From: Paramecium octaurelia
Taxonomy: Eukaryota; Ciliophora; Oligohymenophorea; Peniculida; Parameciidae
NCBI GenBank assembly: GCA_905182995.1
Contig: CAJJDP010000069.1
Location: 215,850-279,849, forward strand
Direction of reading: 5' to 3'
Length of the DNA stretch: 64,000 nucleotides
A program made the translations under genes and the position numbers. The stretch's first letter is position 1; each line of letters begins with the position of its first letter. Below, piece by piece: positions 25,139 to 39,647 of this stretch. The notes below the pieces were generated by a model that worked only from the letters and a program-made list of their open reading frames with translations, did no database searches and was not told where the DNA came from.

Positions 25139-28100
25139 GAATAATTATTCATATTTATCACAAATATAGCATAAGTCTGATCCGATCAAAATAATTAATT
25201 AATTATTTAATAAAAGTTTCTTTGATTGTTCTTCTAAAATTCTCCATAGATTCCAAGCATAATTTTAGTTACTTTTAAGTCCCTTTTATAATTAATATTT
25301 TTATACTTCATCTAATTTTCTAATCAAATCTTGATAGTATTAGGTGAAATTATTGGAATCCCTCAATCGTTAGCTTATTATTTTTCTTTAATGTCCCCAA
25401 GTTATCTTTAATTACAGCAATTATTGTTCTGCTTAGTGAGAGAGGAAGAATTTATCTTACTTTTATTTAGTAAATAAATTGTTATGCATGCAAAACAATC
25501 CAAACTAATAAAAGTTAAGTCCATTTTCATTTTAACACTATATTTAAAATAATTTTTTGTATTTGAGCATGTTTTTATTATCCTCTATTAAAGTATAGAG
25601 AATCTTAAACTCATCTTCGCTTATTTTTTGGTTATCATCAACATCTATGGCTAAAAATAATTGATGAAAATTATCATTTTAGACCTTCCTAACGAATTGA
25701 AATTATTCTAATGCTTCTAAATAGTATTAATCTAAATCTAAATAACTTTCTCCTTTTATGTTTTTGCAATGAATGGCAAATTTGTCTATCAACTCTTTGC
25801 CAGTGTTATTAAAACTCTATAGTTATTATTTAACCTTCTGAAATAGTACCATAACACAATCATGCGAAGGAGTACACTATATCAAATTCTGAGCATTCTA
25901 ATATTCATCCAATTAACTCAAAGATTATATGTAAAATTCAAAATCTTCATTTGAAATATTATCAAATAAGTGTAAAAATCGAGCAAATAACTTGATTCTG
26001 TAATTCTATTGATAAACAATTAGACTTTAACAAAATTGAGTCATTTTTTATTCGGCTACATTTTTTAAACCATACTAGTTCATGTAATACTCATAGCAGA
26101 TGGCATAAAGAGGATATTTAGAATCCAATTTCTCTTTATAAAATAATGATATTTATTTTAAAGAATTTTAAATAGTTAAGGTATTTTCTACTTAATTCGG
26201 ATTCATTTAGAAGTCTTAATGTAATTGATTGATGAAAGCTAGAGCAACGTCAACATAAATGTTTTCTTTTTTATCCTTTAACAATCTCTATAATATTTGC
26301 TCTATCAATTTTATCAAAATATTTACATTATTTCTCTTATTAAATGAGAATATAATTTTATTATTGAGTTTGTCTTCGTTATTATACGATGCTAAGCCTT
26401 TGGTTTGAGTTTTGCGTTATTTTAAGTTAACGTCCATCTTTAGTTAATTCTTCTAAAGCTCTACTTAAGAAGTCTTCATTGGAGTTTGCATTAGTATCAT
26501 TATCTTAACTATTATTAATATTATGGACAGAATCTTAAGAAGTTTTTCGAGGAATGAGTTAAGAGTTTTTGATTATCTTAACTTATTTTTTTTAATCTTT
26601 AACATCAACAGATTTAACTTTATTAAAACCATTATTATTGGTTTATTTCATTGTTTACTATTATTATTACTATTATTACTATTACTACTATTATTATTTC
26701 TATGTTTACTTTACTTAATCTTGAGTGACTTACTTTTTTGATTATGAATTATTTTATTTTATTTCTGGAAGATTCTCTTAAGTCTTATGTTAGGTATCTT
26801 GTTTTTATTGAGTTTTCATTGTAGAAGATGTAAATTAGGGAGCAAGTGTCATCTATTAATCCGTATTCTTTTAATCAATACTAACAACTGTAATTTCTTT
26901 TTATTTGGAATCCTACTTATTCTCAATTTGAGTTTATAAATTATCTAAATCTATTTATAATTGTGTGATAGTATTTTCCAGATTCGCTATTTTTATTTTT
27001 TATTAGTCACTCTCCCTTTGAACTTATTATCTCTACTTTCTTAACTCATTTTGAGCTTAAATTTCCATTCTTATTTTTTCTTCTAATGCAAAGTTTTACT
27101 CTTTTAATTTTCTGACCTCTTCCATTTAGACATGGTTATTTCTAGATATAAAAAAATTTACTTTTCATTTTAATGGTTGGATTAGGGACGCTATTCTTCA
27201 ACGATCAATTCTGAACATTAAACACCAACTTATTTGAAATATTTAAAATCTGTTTGAGCTTCAGAAGAGCGTAATTCAGTTAATTGAATTGTTTGACAAG
27301 CCTAACTTACGTGTATCTCCATCGTAGTGTATAGATCATAGCAACTAGTGGATTTGTGATCAGGATATAATGCATCAGTATCTGAGAATATATAGGATTA
27401 TCTTTTAGATTTTTAAAAAGAGTAATTGATTCTATCATTTAATGATTTTAAAGTCTTTTGGTTTTCTATTTATAACGCATTGATTTATTAGGTTAATTAG
27501 TCGATGTCATTCATAGCAATCGAATAATCATTTTTTAATTCTTAGTCCTCTGATTTTAGTTCCTTGTACTAGTTGACCAAGTAATCATATTTTTGCAACA
27601 AATTATCATAATCAACTACTTTTTCATTGTGTTTATATTGCAGTTATTGTAATTACGTTTCTAATAACTTAATTTTATCTTCTTGAACCTTAACGGACAT
27701 TTGATAGGTTTAATGAATCTAAATAGTATGATGAAGATTACTTGTTTCAAATCATTTAAATACTCATTCTCTGAATTGATTTTCTCCTGCTGAATCGCCT
27801 GAATTACAATACTATTAAAATTAACGTATTGATTCCAAATCTTCTCCAATAGTACTCTAATTGATTATTAAATTTTACCCTTTTTCTATACAATCAATTG
27901 AGATTTCTCTTACTAACTCTTTGAGACTTTAGTTAAAGACTTGCTCAACTTGATGAAGCATCTAATCTTCTTTTAGTTTGGTGTCTTCGACAATAGTTTT
28001 CATTTGATAATCAATCCATTGAGCTAATTTGATCACGTCCTGTCTTTGCACTATAACATTAGCAGGTTTTTATTGCGGATTATGCTGAGAGAGTTTATCT

Positions 28101-28606
28101 GAAAATTCGCTAGTTTCTTATAGGAGTTGAGTTAATTTCTCTTTGTCCTTCAAATCAAATAGATTAACATGAATAGAAGATACTTCTAGAGAAATAATCG
28201 ATTTTCAATAATTACTTCTAGGATGTTCTAATGTGATTTCCTCTTAGGAATCATTAAATTTAAAAGGATTCTCGCTCAGCATTTAGGAATACATATCATT
28301 CCTTCTTTATTTGCTTTGCCTCTCAATTTCAAGCAATTATGTCTTGTTAAGCAATGGAGATGTATAATATTGCTATATTAAATAATGTATTAATACATCT
28401 TATTTGACATCATGCTTTTCATTTCGAATAAACGAGACATTATTTAAGTTATGAAGGGATTTCACTGAATGATCATTTAATTGTCTCGGTTATTTTAAGG
28501 AAGTATTAAATATATGTTCTAAAGTCTACTAGCTTTTTGCTTGTGGTGTCTTTGAGATGTTAGGCAATTGTTTCTGAAATTGGTTTTCAAATATGTTCAC
28601 TTTCAT
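25127..28606 (-). CDS. EF-hand / coiled-coil protein with polyQ centre
   Basis: One gene of about 1115-1120 residues reading from 28606. Introns recognised: one of 30 nt close to the start, then 22, 23 and 20 nt (all GTA...TAG), plus one near 26440. The N-terminal half is helical coiled coil (MEEVRKLKEQNFALEEKIRM). A Q-rich tract at about 26640-26720 uses TAG/TAA codons. The C-terminal 430 residues are a conserved-looking helical region with one good EF-hand loop, AIDVDDNQKISEDEF (D-x-D-x-N-x-K-I-x-x-x-E). The C-terminal part also has its own ATG at 26435-26437, but the upstream frame has no stop before it, so I favour fusion through an intron of 34 or 25 nt. Probably a calcium-sensing cytoskeletal protein. 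Confidence 0.65.
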
Positions 28607-29341
28607 TATGTTAAAATGAAAATTGAAAGACTTTAAAATCAATTAATTGTTATAAACAATAAATGAGATTAAATGCATAACATTATAAATACATGACCAT
28701 CTAAATAAATAAAGAAAACAAGGATACCCTAGTAATCTAATAAATAGGATTTACTTATTATCTTTGGAGGTAAACGGAATGAAGTAATAAAATCTCTTCA
28801 TTTAGATCTTAGGTCTTTCATTTTTGTAATTTTAATATATTTTAAGAAAGTATGGAACTATTTAATCTGCAGAACTAAAAAAATCAAAGAAGCTTACAAT
28901 CTAAAAATGATATCCTAACTTATATTTTATCTTTATGAATTGTCTTAATAATTTCAATATGAAAGAGCTATTAGCTGGAATTCACCCTTCCAAAGACTCT
29001 CTATCAGCTATTGATTTTTCTAAATTTATAATGTTAATTAAGTCAAAATAGAATAGATTTATCAGAATTCAATCAATAAAGTAACATAAATAATTCATCG
29101 GAGTAACCTTATTGTACTACTTTATAAAAAAGCTTAATCCAAAGTAGTTTTAGATTTGATAAACATTAAAGAAATAAAATATCAAAATTAGAAGAAAGAT
29201 TCAATTTAATAAATGAATAATGAAAAATAAAGAGTGAAGCTTAGATATATACTAATGATGTTTAATAATTTCCTATTGAATTTTTTCAGCAAATTATTAT
29301 TACTTATAATTTTATATATTTTGAATAATTATTATGATTCA
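28607..29341. other. intergenic region with possible decayed coding fragments
   Basis: 735 bp between two minus-strand genes. Short TGA-free stretches occur on the plus strand (for example from the ATG at 28960, about 70 codons), but with no recognisable domain and no agreement between frames. In a code with one stop, such stretches arise by chance. It must hold the promoter of the 28606 gene. Confidence 0.4.
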
Positions 29342-30917
29342 TCATTTATTTTAGTTTTCTTGTGATTATAATGTATATTATTCTAATGCTTTTTTCTGTG
29401 CCTTTTCATAATTATCTCTTTCTTGTTATTCTCTTCTTAATCTCTCCATGACAAATTTATCATCCTCAATTTATAAATTTTAGATTGGTTTTACAATCTA
29501 AGCATTAGTGATAAAAGCAACCTAAAGTAATAAATTAATAAGTATACTCTTTATTCTGTAGTTCTTTTTTCATTTTAACTATCTTATTGCAATATTTCAG
29601 TGTTCTTTTCCAAGCCTAAATCTTTTCTATATTTATCATATTATTATTGAATGAAGCTCTCTTTGTGTTCAAATTTTTAGGGACAATCTGAGGTTGGATG
29701 AGAGAATTCATGACAGATTTCACATTTCACTCTTGCTTTTTCAAATGGAATTTTAGTAGGACAAGCATAAGTTCTATGACCCTTTTCATGACAATACTCA
29801 CAAAAGTCATCTCTTAATACTGTAGCTATAACTTATCCTTATAATCTAGCATTTCTTGCTTATTCATCTTCTTAATTTCCTGATAATATTTTCTCAATTT
29901 CTATAACACCTTATTGAAGTTACTCATCATTATCTGCTTAGATTAGGACATGTAACTTGTCATCCATGTCCCAATCCACCTTCTTTGTGTTTGAACTTCC
30001 TTTGCCTCTGACTGATATTTTGCAACCAGTTTTTCCCTCCAAGAATTTTTAAGTGTTACCTCCTGGTCCCAAGATAAGACCAATATAATTTGTATCAGGA
30101 GCATTTAAAGTATCAGTTAAATATATTTTTTGAGATTTCTTCAAAGGTTTAAAATCGTGAGGAGGAACAAAGTTTTTATTAATCTTGATACATTCTTCAG
30201 TCAAAGAGCATTTAATTCTTTGAAAATTCTCTTTTCTTCTAACTTCCCTTGTGTTAACTCTCTTTCCATGTTGATCATAGACTGGTTCAGGAGAAGGAGA
30301 CCTTAAATCAGGATCATCCATTTTACTATCTATTGGTTGTTGTAATTTTTAATTGATATCATCAAGACAATACAATCTGATGATATATTCTAAGTCATCA
30401 ATGCTGAGATCAGGAGGAATACAATTTAAAGAGGGAGGCTGAAAGGTTTTTTCATAATCAGGACCCCATCGAGTATGCTAAATTATTAAAAAAATCCCAA
30501 TACAGAAGTATCTGTTCGCACAAAATTGTAGCCATATGACTGAGACATCACAGGCATCACTGGCATTGGTTACATTCCCCATGGTAAAGCCATACCAATA
30601 GGTACAGGAGGGGCTAAACTTTGGGCTCCTACAGGTAAGATGCATTTTCTATTCATCATAGCCTCTAAAGGATTGAATTGCAAGTGTTTTTACTCAGGTC
30701 TAGCACACTTCCTATCAGGCCTTCCTCCCCATCTAGATTTGCGTGTACGTTTTTAGGGCTCTTCAAACATCTTTTCAGCTGAAATCGTGAGAATATGTTG
30801 CTCATCAATGATAATTTCATCAGCAAAATTCATCCTTGAATCTACATTGAATACTGATTTTATACCTTATTTATTTTCTTCAATTATTATCCCTTCTTCC
30901 TATTCTATTCCAGCCAT
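29342..30917 (-). CDS. SF1: splicing factor 1 / branch-point binding protein
   Basis: 499 residues after three introns of 24, 26 and 26 nt; the frame closes exactly. Order: basic N-terminus with K-R-x-R-K-S-R-W-G (the SF1 ULM-like patch that contacts U2AF65); helix-hairpin; the invariant PDLRSPSPEPVYD; NTREVR; a KH-QUA2 domain (NYIGLILGPGGNT ... GKTGCKISVRGKG); and two CCHC zinc knuckles, CEYCHEKGHRTYACP and CEICHEFSHPTSDCP, with all ligands present. SF1 binds the intron branch site and brings in U2AF during early spliceosome assembly. In an organism whose introns are only 20-34 nt this protein is of interest. Identification is confident. Confidence 0.95.
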
Positions 30918-31193
30918 TTTAATTAATTAATTAATTATTTAGGATAAACCTAAGAATAAAAGTTATTATCAAAGTTCTATTGCATATAAGCGCATATTAA
31001 CTTAATTACATAATATATTAATTCCTTGATTTTAATTAAAAGCCAACGAGCATCATTTTAATTGTTAATATTTTGATTTTGGCCTCCTTCTCGTTGCATG
31101 CACTCATTTCCTTTTTCAATAATTATGAAAATATAAATATAGATATTATATCATGCATATTGATCCATTTTTAATCACAAGAATAATTATTTT

Positions 31194-31767
31194 ATGTTGA
31201 TTGATAATTAATTACTACATAATCATAATCATGTGCTAATAAAACAAAAACGCTAAGCCCCAAAAACAGAAAGACTATCCTTAAAGTTGACGAATGTGTC
31301 TCCTGTTCGCAGTTATCATTAAACATAAAGGGATCAATTAGAATAGCTTATTAAGCAGAGCATTTAGAATCCAAAAAACATAAATGTAAAGTAGAATAAA
31401 TTATTTAATACAGACACTTTTGAATGAATTTTTATCTCGAAAACAAGAAGAAAGCAGAGCTAGAGTTTTTTCATAACCTTAGATCCAAGCTGGTGAATGC
31501 TCCCCCTATAAAAGAATTATTAAGTAGAAAGCAACCAGCAGACCGAACAGCAAAGAAAAACGTATAGACACAACCCCCATTTCCCCTAATAATTCACTTC
31601 CTTTTAAAAAGCAAGTTACTCTTCACATTGAATCAACATATTCATAAAAAAAGTAAACAACTATATCTAAACTATCCACAAATGATTTGATTTAATATCA
31701 TAAGTAATTGATACAAAAGGCTTAAAAAATGTTACTTTATGCATAATTTAAGCGATCAACAAAATGA
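31194..31767 (+). CDS. small basic protein, unknown
   Basis: 181 residues using ATG 31194-31196 and one 28-nt intron (31386-31413, GTAAAG...ACAG); the frame closes exactly. A second ATG at 31231 opens a different, less likely frame. Rich in Lys, Gln, Ser and Asn, mostly helical at both ends (RDQLEQLIKQSIQNP; NEFLSRKQEESRARVFS). No domain recognised. The model depends on the single intron. Confidence 0.5.
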
Positions 31768-32030
31768 AGAATATATATTTTTATATATTTCCTAATAAAC
31801 TCATAAATCTATTATAATCTGAATCTCAATAAATGCTCCAAGTTCGTCAACTTATCAATCTCCTTAGCCAAATCTCCTATTCATTGTCTCTTCTTCTTCT
31901 CCAAACTCATTAATTCTAAAAACTGAAAATATATAAATTCACATAATGTAGGAAGAAATTCAATCTGAAGAATTATTAGATTCAATTAAATAATGTAATT
32001 AACCCATTTATACACTATAATAATAAATAT

Positions 32031-34819
32031 TCATTTTTTAAATTGTCTATAAAAGGTATTTATTAAGCCAAATTACGCCCTAGCTTACATTAATTATTGC
32101 AATTTAAATTCGTATTCATATTATCCATCCAAGTATTTGGGTAGTAGTTTTGATTAAATTTTGAAAATCATTTTTTGAAATAATTCGTAAGTCTCATTTA
32201 AAGTGATATTTTTTTATTCACTTTCTTTATCATCAAGCAATAAACAGGAATGCAAAAGATCTATCAACTTAAAAAAGATTTTTTGAATGTATTGATATTG
32301 AGATTTGTCAAAATTCTCTAAAGTGTATTCATATAACTTTATTAAAGCATAACAACAATCGAAAATATCAGCTTAATTTTATAAAGTTACATTATGCTCT
32401 TAGATTTCTAAAATACGATTCACTAACTCATCATGATATTTCTCTGTCTCTTATTAATTACTCATACACAAATAACAAATTAAAAAAACAGTCTAACTTT
32501 AATTTTAGGTTTAAGCAATATGATTTTAAATAAGAATTTAAAATTCTTACTTGAAAAGCAAATCTGTATACAAAGATATGCTTCTACAGATTTTTCTTAC
32601 CTTTTTGATCAAATAATTCATCTCTATACACTTCAAACAAATGATGAAAATCTATTTGAAAAATATCAAAATTATTACTTCGTACATTAATTGCGGCATT
32701 TCATCAGCGATAAATTCGTATTGCTCCTTATTAAAGGCTGCCAAGAATTTTATATATGGAGCCTGTTACAAGTACATTTTTAATGAATAGATGACAAATT
32801 GTATGACAAATTCGTATTGACTTTTATCTTCTAAAATTTTATTAGATCAATAATCTTACAATAATATTTAAGAAAGATTTTTGAAATTTCAACAAGTTCT
32901 TCATCAAATGAATTTCTTTTCGATTGAGGTAAATATGCTATTAACTTCCAAACATCCAATTGAGAATTATATGTTTCCTCTTAGGGCCATATTTTATAAA
33001 TTGCTCTAAATGTTTATAACATCTTAATAACAGCATGGTTATTTTAATTGTTTATTTCAATTATTATTCTCTATTACAAAATAATCAAGTAACTCTCAGA
33101 ATAATTATGAAAAAATTTCTTATGCACTTTTGCTAAATTTATCAGTGATTCAAAAAAATCAATATCTGTAGTTTTAGTAATGATATTCTATATATATGGA
33201 TTCAAGTGTTGTATCGTATTTTCCAAAAGAGTGTAATTAGAAGAAGATTTTGTCATCATCTAAAAAACTTAGATAGCAGTTGCTGTTTCAACATTCTCAG
33301 TTGTAATTTACTATAAAATATATTTTAAATATTAAATGTTGAAATCATCATCTTGATCCTATTTAAATATCTTTTTTTAATATTTTTGCAAAAAGAGCAT
33401 AAAGATAATTTTAAAGCTGGAGTTACCCATCTATGAAGTTAAATTATTTAAATGAATCCTTAGCAAGTTTTCTAGTTTTTTTTTAGTAAATTCTTGATCA
33501 ACTATAAATATTTTCATAGAAGTAAGCAAAATCAAAGATGCTTATAATTATGTAATAGGTAATGTTTGATTTACTTTGATGATCTAATTTATATTGTTGA
33601 TTTCCTGAGGGTCATAATAGAATGCAACTTAGTTCTTTACAATGTTTATCTGTTGCAATTCAACTTAGAATATAGTATTTAACACTTAAGCGCAAAGAAG
33701 ATATCCGATATATGTAAATTAACGAACGTAGGAACACATAGCCACAAATAATCTGACTATCGAACATAAATAAGTGTCGCTTTCTTGCTTACTAATGAGA
33801 TCTATCAGTTCATTGGGTGTGTCCTCATTTTACACTTGATTATATAATTCGATATAGTTTGATAATTAAGTGTAAATTAAGTGCAAGAGTTTTTCTTTAT
33901 TATTTTTAAATAATCTTAGAGAATAGTGATTTTAACACAATTTAGTTAACAACTTAAAGTTTTCTTTTTAATTCTCTTTATTTATACTTTAATGATTATA
34001 AATTTACCAATTTATGTGTTCAATTTAATTTAGCAAATATTAGAATAAATATTGTGTAAATTATTCATATTGTTTAGAATCACATTATACTAAATGCTAA
34101 TGCTCAAAAAAAGAATCTATTAATCCGATCACATAATAAATCGATTTAATTGATTCTTTATGAATAATATCACTTGCTAAAATTGTAGTCATATAATTTA
34201 ATAAATTCGATGATATTATTTGATATGGATTTCTTTCTAAGACAACCTGCAATGAGGATATGATTACTTTATGAATTTTAGAGTTAGTAATTGGTTTTTC
34301 GATTTCTATTTTGATCTTTAAAATTAATATGTCTAAAAATTCATTTCTTTATGCTTACGAAATCACTAAGTGTTTTAATAACTCTAATTGATTGATATTA
34401 TTTGAGGCATTTCTGAATTACCATGCTAGAAATATCCAAAATTGATCATCTACTCTATCAATGAATTCATAATACGCTGTTAAAATGTTTTCAATATATT
34501 CAGAAGTAATATGAATGTTCAATATTTGAATAATTAAAACAAAAGTGTTTATAGCACATCTATTATATTATTCGATGCTCATTTAATTTCTCTAATTCAG
34601 CATCTATCTCAATAGCAATCCAAAATAAATCCAACATTTTTAATCATTCTTTTCAGAGATCAAAATGGACAATTATTGTAAATATTGCTCAATTTGACTG
34701 AAATTCAATTACTCAATCTATTCAGGAAACTAAAGAGCTTAAATAAATTATATCATCAGAATATCTGGAAGTGGTTTCTTTTGAAGCTCATTAATAAAAA
34801 ATTATTACATTAATTACAT
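32031..34819 (-). CDS. large alpha-helical (HEAT/ARM-like) protein
   Basis: Starts MQLMQQFFINELQKKP at 34817-34819 and ends ...INTFYRQFKK before TGA 32031-32033. Over about 870 residues it is built almost wholly of amphipathic helices with short turns, for example LLKHLVISQAQRNEFLDIL and HKVIISSLQVVLERNPYQII, as in karyopherins (importin/exportin) and other HEAT-repeat scaffolds. A possible nuclear transport role is inference from this architecture only. Several small introns are present in the 3' third, and not all were placed. Codon use and Q content match the neighbours. Confidence 0.6.
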
Positions 34820-34975
34820 AAATATAATAATTATTTAGTCAACTATAAAATGACTAATATTTTTGAGTGAAATTCAATGTTAAATTCCTGTCTTCTATAG
34901 ACATCTAAATAGCATAAGCATAATTGAATAAAAATTAATTAATAAGTAAATGTTTACAAATAAAAATGATGAAGA

Positions 34976-36110
34976 TCAATGAAATATCCTGCTAAATTCA
35001 TTAAAATTAAGTAAGTTATTTTTGCTAACATTGTACTTATAAAAGATTCCTTTCTAAATATTTATCTCCATTTGTTTGTCGACATACAGTAATAATGCCT
35101 AAAATTCTTCGAAGGTCAGCTTCTTATCGCCATCCATATCTAGATTTGTGAATAATTATTCTACCGGAGTCCCTCTTTTTTTCTGGACCTATCTTATTTC
35201 ATCGATTGCTAACTAAAATTTACTTATGATAATACTTAGAGTTGTTCGATTTTTATTTAATTCTTTTGTATTACATATTTCGTTTTAAATATTTTATGAT
35301 CTAATAAATCATCCCAATTGTATCGATCTTTTTCTTCAAATTGTAAACAATTTATTATAAATTCTTTGAATTCTTACGATATTTAGATTTGTAAAGGGAA
35401 AGATAATTTTTACGATTTTATGGATTTCAAAAGTTGAGTTGGATCATCACCCATCCAAGGATAATCCCCAGTTATCAATTGATAAGTCATAATTCCTATG
35501 GACCAGATGTCACATTTCGTCGAATAGTGTTTATTTTCTAGTATTTATGGAGCCATATATAATGGTGTGCCTACATTTTCTCTAAAAAGTTGATTCCCAG
35601 AATAATCTGCCTTCACAGAGAATCCAAAGTCTGCTAATTTCAAAGTCCTTTAGTGAATCAAGATGTTCTCTGGTTTGATGTCTCTATGCAAGTACTCCTT
35701 CTTTATTAGTTCATTGAGGGCAGTCAACAATTACTACAAGACTATTTTGGTTACGTTTTCGCTTAGAACTCCTCCAGATTGAAAAAGGAAGTACTTGAGA
35801 TTTTGACTATCGCAATATTCCATTATGAGATATTCTCTATTCTAACCGGCATCGTGGAACATCTCAATGATTTTAACTATGTTTTAATGGTCTAAATCTC
35901 TTAGTATTCGAACCTCCCTCTAAAACCCAGACACATAGTATTTATCCTAAACCTTACTCCAATCAATTACTAGGATGATGTTAAATTTAAACCTTTTATA
36001 GCAACGAACTCTTAGGTCTTGTCAATTAAACCCTTATAAACCTTAGAATAGGCTCCTTCCCCGATGAGATCGTCTTCTGAGTAGCTATACTTGTTTTGTA
36101 TTTTTATCAT
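34976..36110 (-). CDS. protein kinase with C-terminal EF-hands (short CDPK-like)
   Basis: 362 residues after two 23-nt introns. Full kinase domain: glycine loop GEGAYSKVYKG, FVAIK lysine, acidic helix, YLHRDIKPEN, LADFGFS, GTPLYMAPQ, D-I-W-S-I-G and a C-lobe ending near residue 275. A junction helix follows, then one canonical EF loop, D-M-D-G-D-K-K-L-T-F-E-E, and a second degenerate one (YNVSKNNLLNFNEF). Plant and alveolate CDPKs have four EF-hands; this has two, and one probably does not bind calcium. It likely phosphorylates Ser/Thr under calcium control, but activation could differ from true CDPKs. The next plus-strand kinase begins 890 bp away. Confidence 0.85.
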
Positions 36111-37000
36111 TAAATCCAAAACGAACAATTATGCAGCATATCAATTAATCAGCAATCATAACCCCCCAATTAATTCAATAAATTGCTTTTTATAAATTAA
36201 GTGTCAGAAAACATCAACAATCTTTAGGAAGAATTCAAATCTTACTAAATTAAGTGTCATTAAAAACACGTTATAATTGATTCAGACATAAACTCTTAAT
36301 CAAAATTAAATTATTTAATTTAATTCTAAAATACTTTTTAGATGAAAATTAAGCTCAAAATCGTTTTACAGATTATCATAGCATTAATACAATAATTATA
36401 ACTCATAAAATGTTTTACACATTTTTGTGATCAGCTCAAAATTAAAATTATGTTTTATTGATTATAAATTGGAGAATATATATCTAAAATCATTACACAA
36501 TAAAATTTTATACAACCTTGTGAGGCTTAACTAAAATCTCATATTGCAGTATTTTCATATGAATTCTTACAATTTAGCTAAACTACTTTTTGATTACATA
36601 ACTTGATAATATTTGATATATATGTATGTGAAGATTAGATATTTTAATGTTTTTAATTCTTCTTCTTTTTATACAAAACATAAGTAGAGATTTTCATTTG
36701 ATTGGAGGAATTTAATGTAAATTTGTTAATAAATTTACCATTTTTAATAGATATAGTTTTGATGATTTTTTAAAGATTATAAACACATGAGTAATATCCT
36801 AATAGATATCTTAAATAAATATCTTGTTGTGAAAACGCTTAGATAAATAAATTGCAAATCATTTTGATATTAGCAATCTATATTTGTAATTGATTAGCTT
36901 TTAATACTAAAACTTGATTTTTCGGAAGGAAAAACGATCCCAAGAGAGTAGTATAGAGAATGAAATTATTATAATAATTTAATATTTATATTTACTTAAA
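36111..37000. other. long intergenic region between divergent kinase genes
   Basis: 890 bp with no recognised gene, very AT-rich. It must hold the promoters of two divergent kinase genes. It is the longest gene-free stretch in the window apart from the repeat zone. Confidence 0.5.
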
Positions 37001-38386
<1,386 letters not shown>

Positions 38387-38411
38387 TAATCATTTTTGCC
38401 TTATAAATATT

Positions 38412-39200
38412 ATGGATCAAAATTTTATAAATACATATATATTGCCTTTTCTATAGATCCAACCTGGATCACCATCTAATAAGAAACCTTGTGGTTTTAT
38501 TGATAGAACATAGATTAGACAATCGAGAATCATACATCAATCGGTTCGATTGGAACCACAGATTTAAGGCAGTGTTGTTGATGAGATTATTAAAAGGTGT
38601 GAGATCCCTTCATCTTATATCTTGTACAAAAGGAATAAGGACTTCATTCCTAAACAACTCAACCCCATTTCGAAGTCTGTGAATGTACGAAGCAATCATA
38701 GCAGTCTAAAGGCCTATCATGAAAATCAAAAAATCTAAAAAGTACATCAAAAATCCAAGAAGCAATAATCTTTCATCCAAAGACAATCGTACTCCTTTGA
38801 AGAAAAAGAAGAGAGCAGAAACACTTATAATAATGAATTCAAACAAAAGGAAGCATTCAACTTTGACATGTTTGAAACGAAGGATTTATTTGCGACTAAA
38901 TTAGATTTCGGTTCAAAGTGCACTTTAGAATCAGACAGAGAAAAGTAGAGTTCTTTCTATACACCAAGAATTAGTGAGATTTTGTATTAAAGAGCCAAAA
39001 ATGATATTCCACATTAGAATATGAAGGCAATAAAGTTGTCCAATGAATGGTAAAATCAATAAATTCAAAGTGATATGAGATTTTATCAAGATCAAAAGAA
39101 ATTTCAAAATGCTCGAGTTCAGTTAGATATACATAGATACGAACATTAGAGACAGCAAAATAAAATAAAAATAAATAGATTATTGCTTAAAAGACTTTGA
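38412..39200 (+). CDS. basic protein, unknown
   Basis: Single exon, 262 residues, beginning only 25 bp after the kinase stop. Lys/Gln/Ser-rich with a helical C-terminus (RFYQDQKKFQNARVQLDIHR). Contains SFYTPRISEIL near residue 185, a possible short motif. No domain recognised. The very short gap raises the question of a joint transcript, but no intron linking the two genes could be found. Confidence 0.65.
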
Positions 39201-39264
39201 TTATAATAATATACTCTTTTATTTTATTATTAAAAAAGTAAAATAATTTCAAAATTATTTATAC

Positions 39265-39616
39265 ATGGTATCCTGTGCATAATATTGCATGTTTATTTCA
39301 GCTCCTGGTTGTGTGTTTATGACCTATTTGGGATTTATGATTGCAATAGGATCTGAAACTGTTTATGTTGTCCCTCACAGCAGAATCGAGGGAGCCTTTG
39401 CATTGTTTATAACAGCAGTGGTACCTAATCATCCATAACAAAAAGCTATATGCGATTTTCTTTGCTATCAGTTATAATAGTGAATACTCTCAAGTTCAAA
39501 GATAACAGAATGTTGATGAATGGATTAACTCACAGGAAATCAGAGAAGCAGAAATGGAGTTGTAAAACCTTCCAAAACAAAAACCTACAGAATAATAATC
39601 AGAAGATTTATAATGA
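39265..39616 (+). CDS. small two-helix membrane protein
   Basis: 99 residues after two introns (27 nt in codon 4 and 25 nt after the second membrane helix begins). Two hydrophobic segments, GCVFMTYLGFMIAIG and GAFALFITAVLYAIFFAIS, are separated by a short polar loop (PHSRIE), followed by a charged tail (EWINSQEIREAEMELQN). Size and topology recall V-ATPase subunit e or RNase kappa type proteins, but no diagnostic residue is seen. Its stop lies 31 bp from the convergent CEP78 stop. Confidence 0.6.
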
Positions 39617-39647
39617 TATGTTAATTTATCAAAAATCAAAATTATTA

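Noticed and set aside
25127-26437. Separate EF-hand gene starting at the ATG at 26435-26437
   Set aside because: The upstream coiled-coil frame has no stop before this ATG and joins it through a small intron, so one gene is simpler. Kept as an alternative in the feature text.
26523-26741. Plus-strand leucine-rich ORF that looks like a membrane segment
   Set aside because: It is the complement of the TAG/TAA polyQ tract of the minus-strand EF-hand coiled-coil gene.
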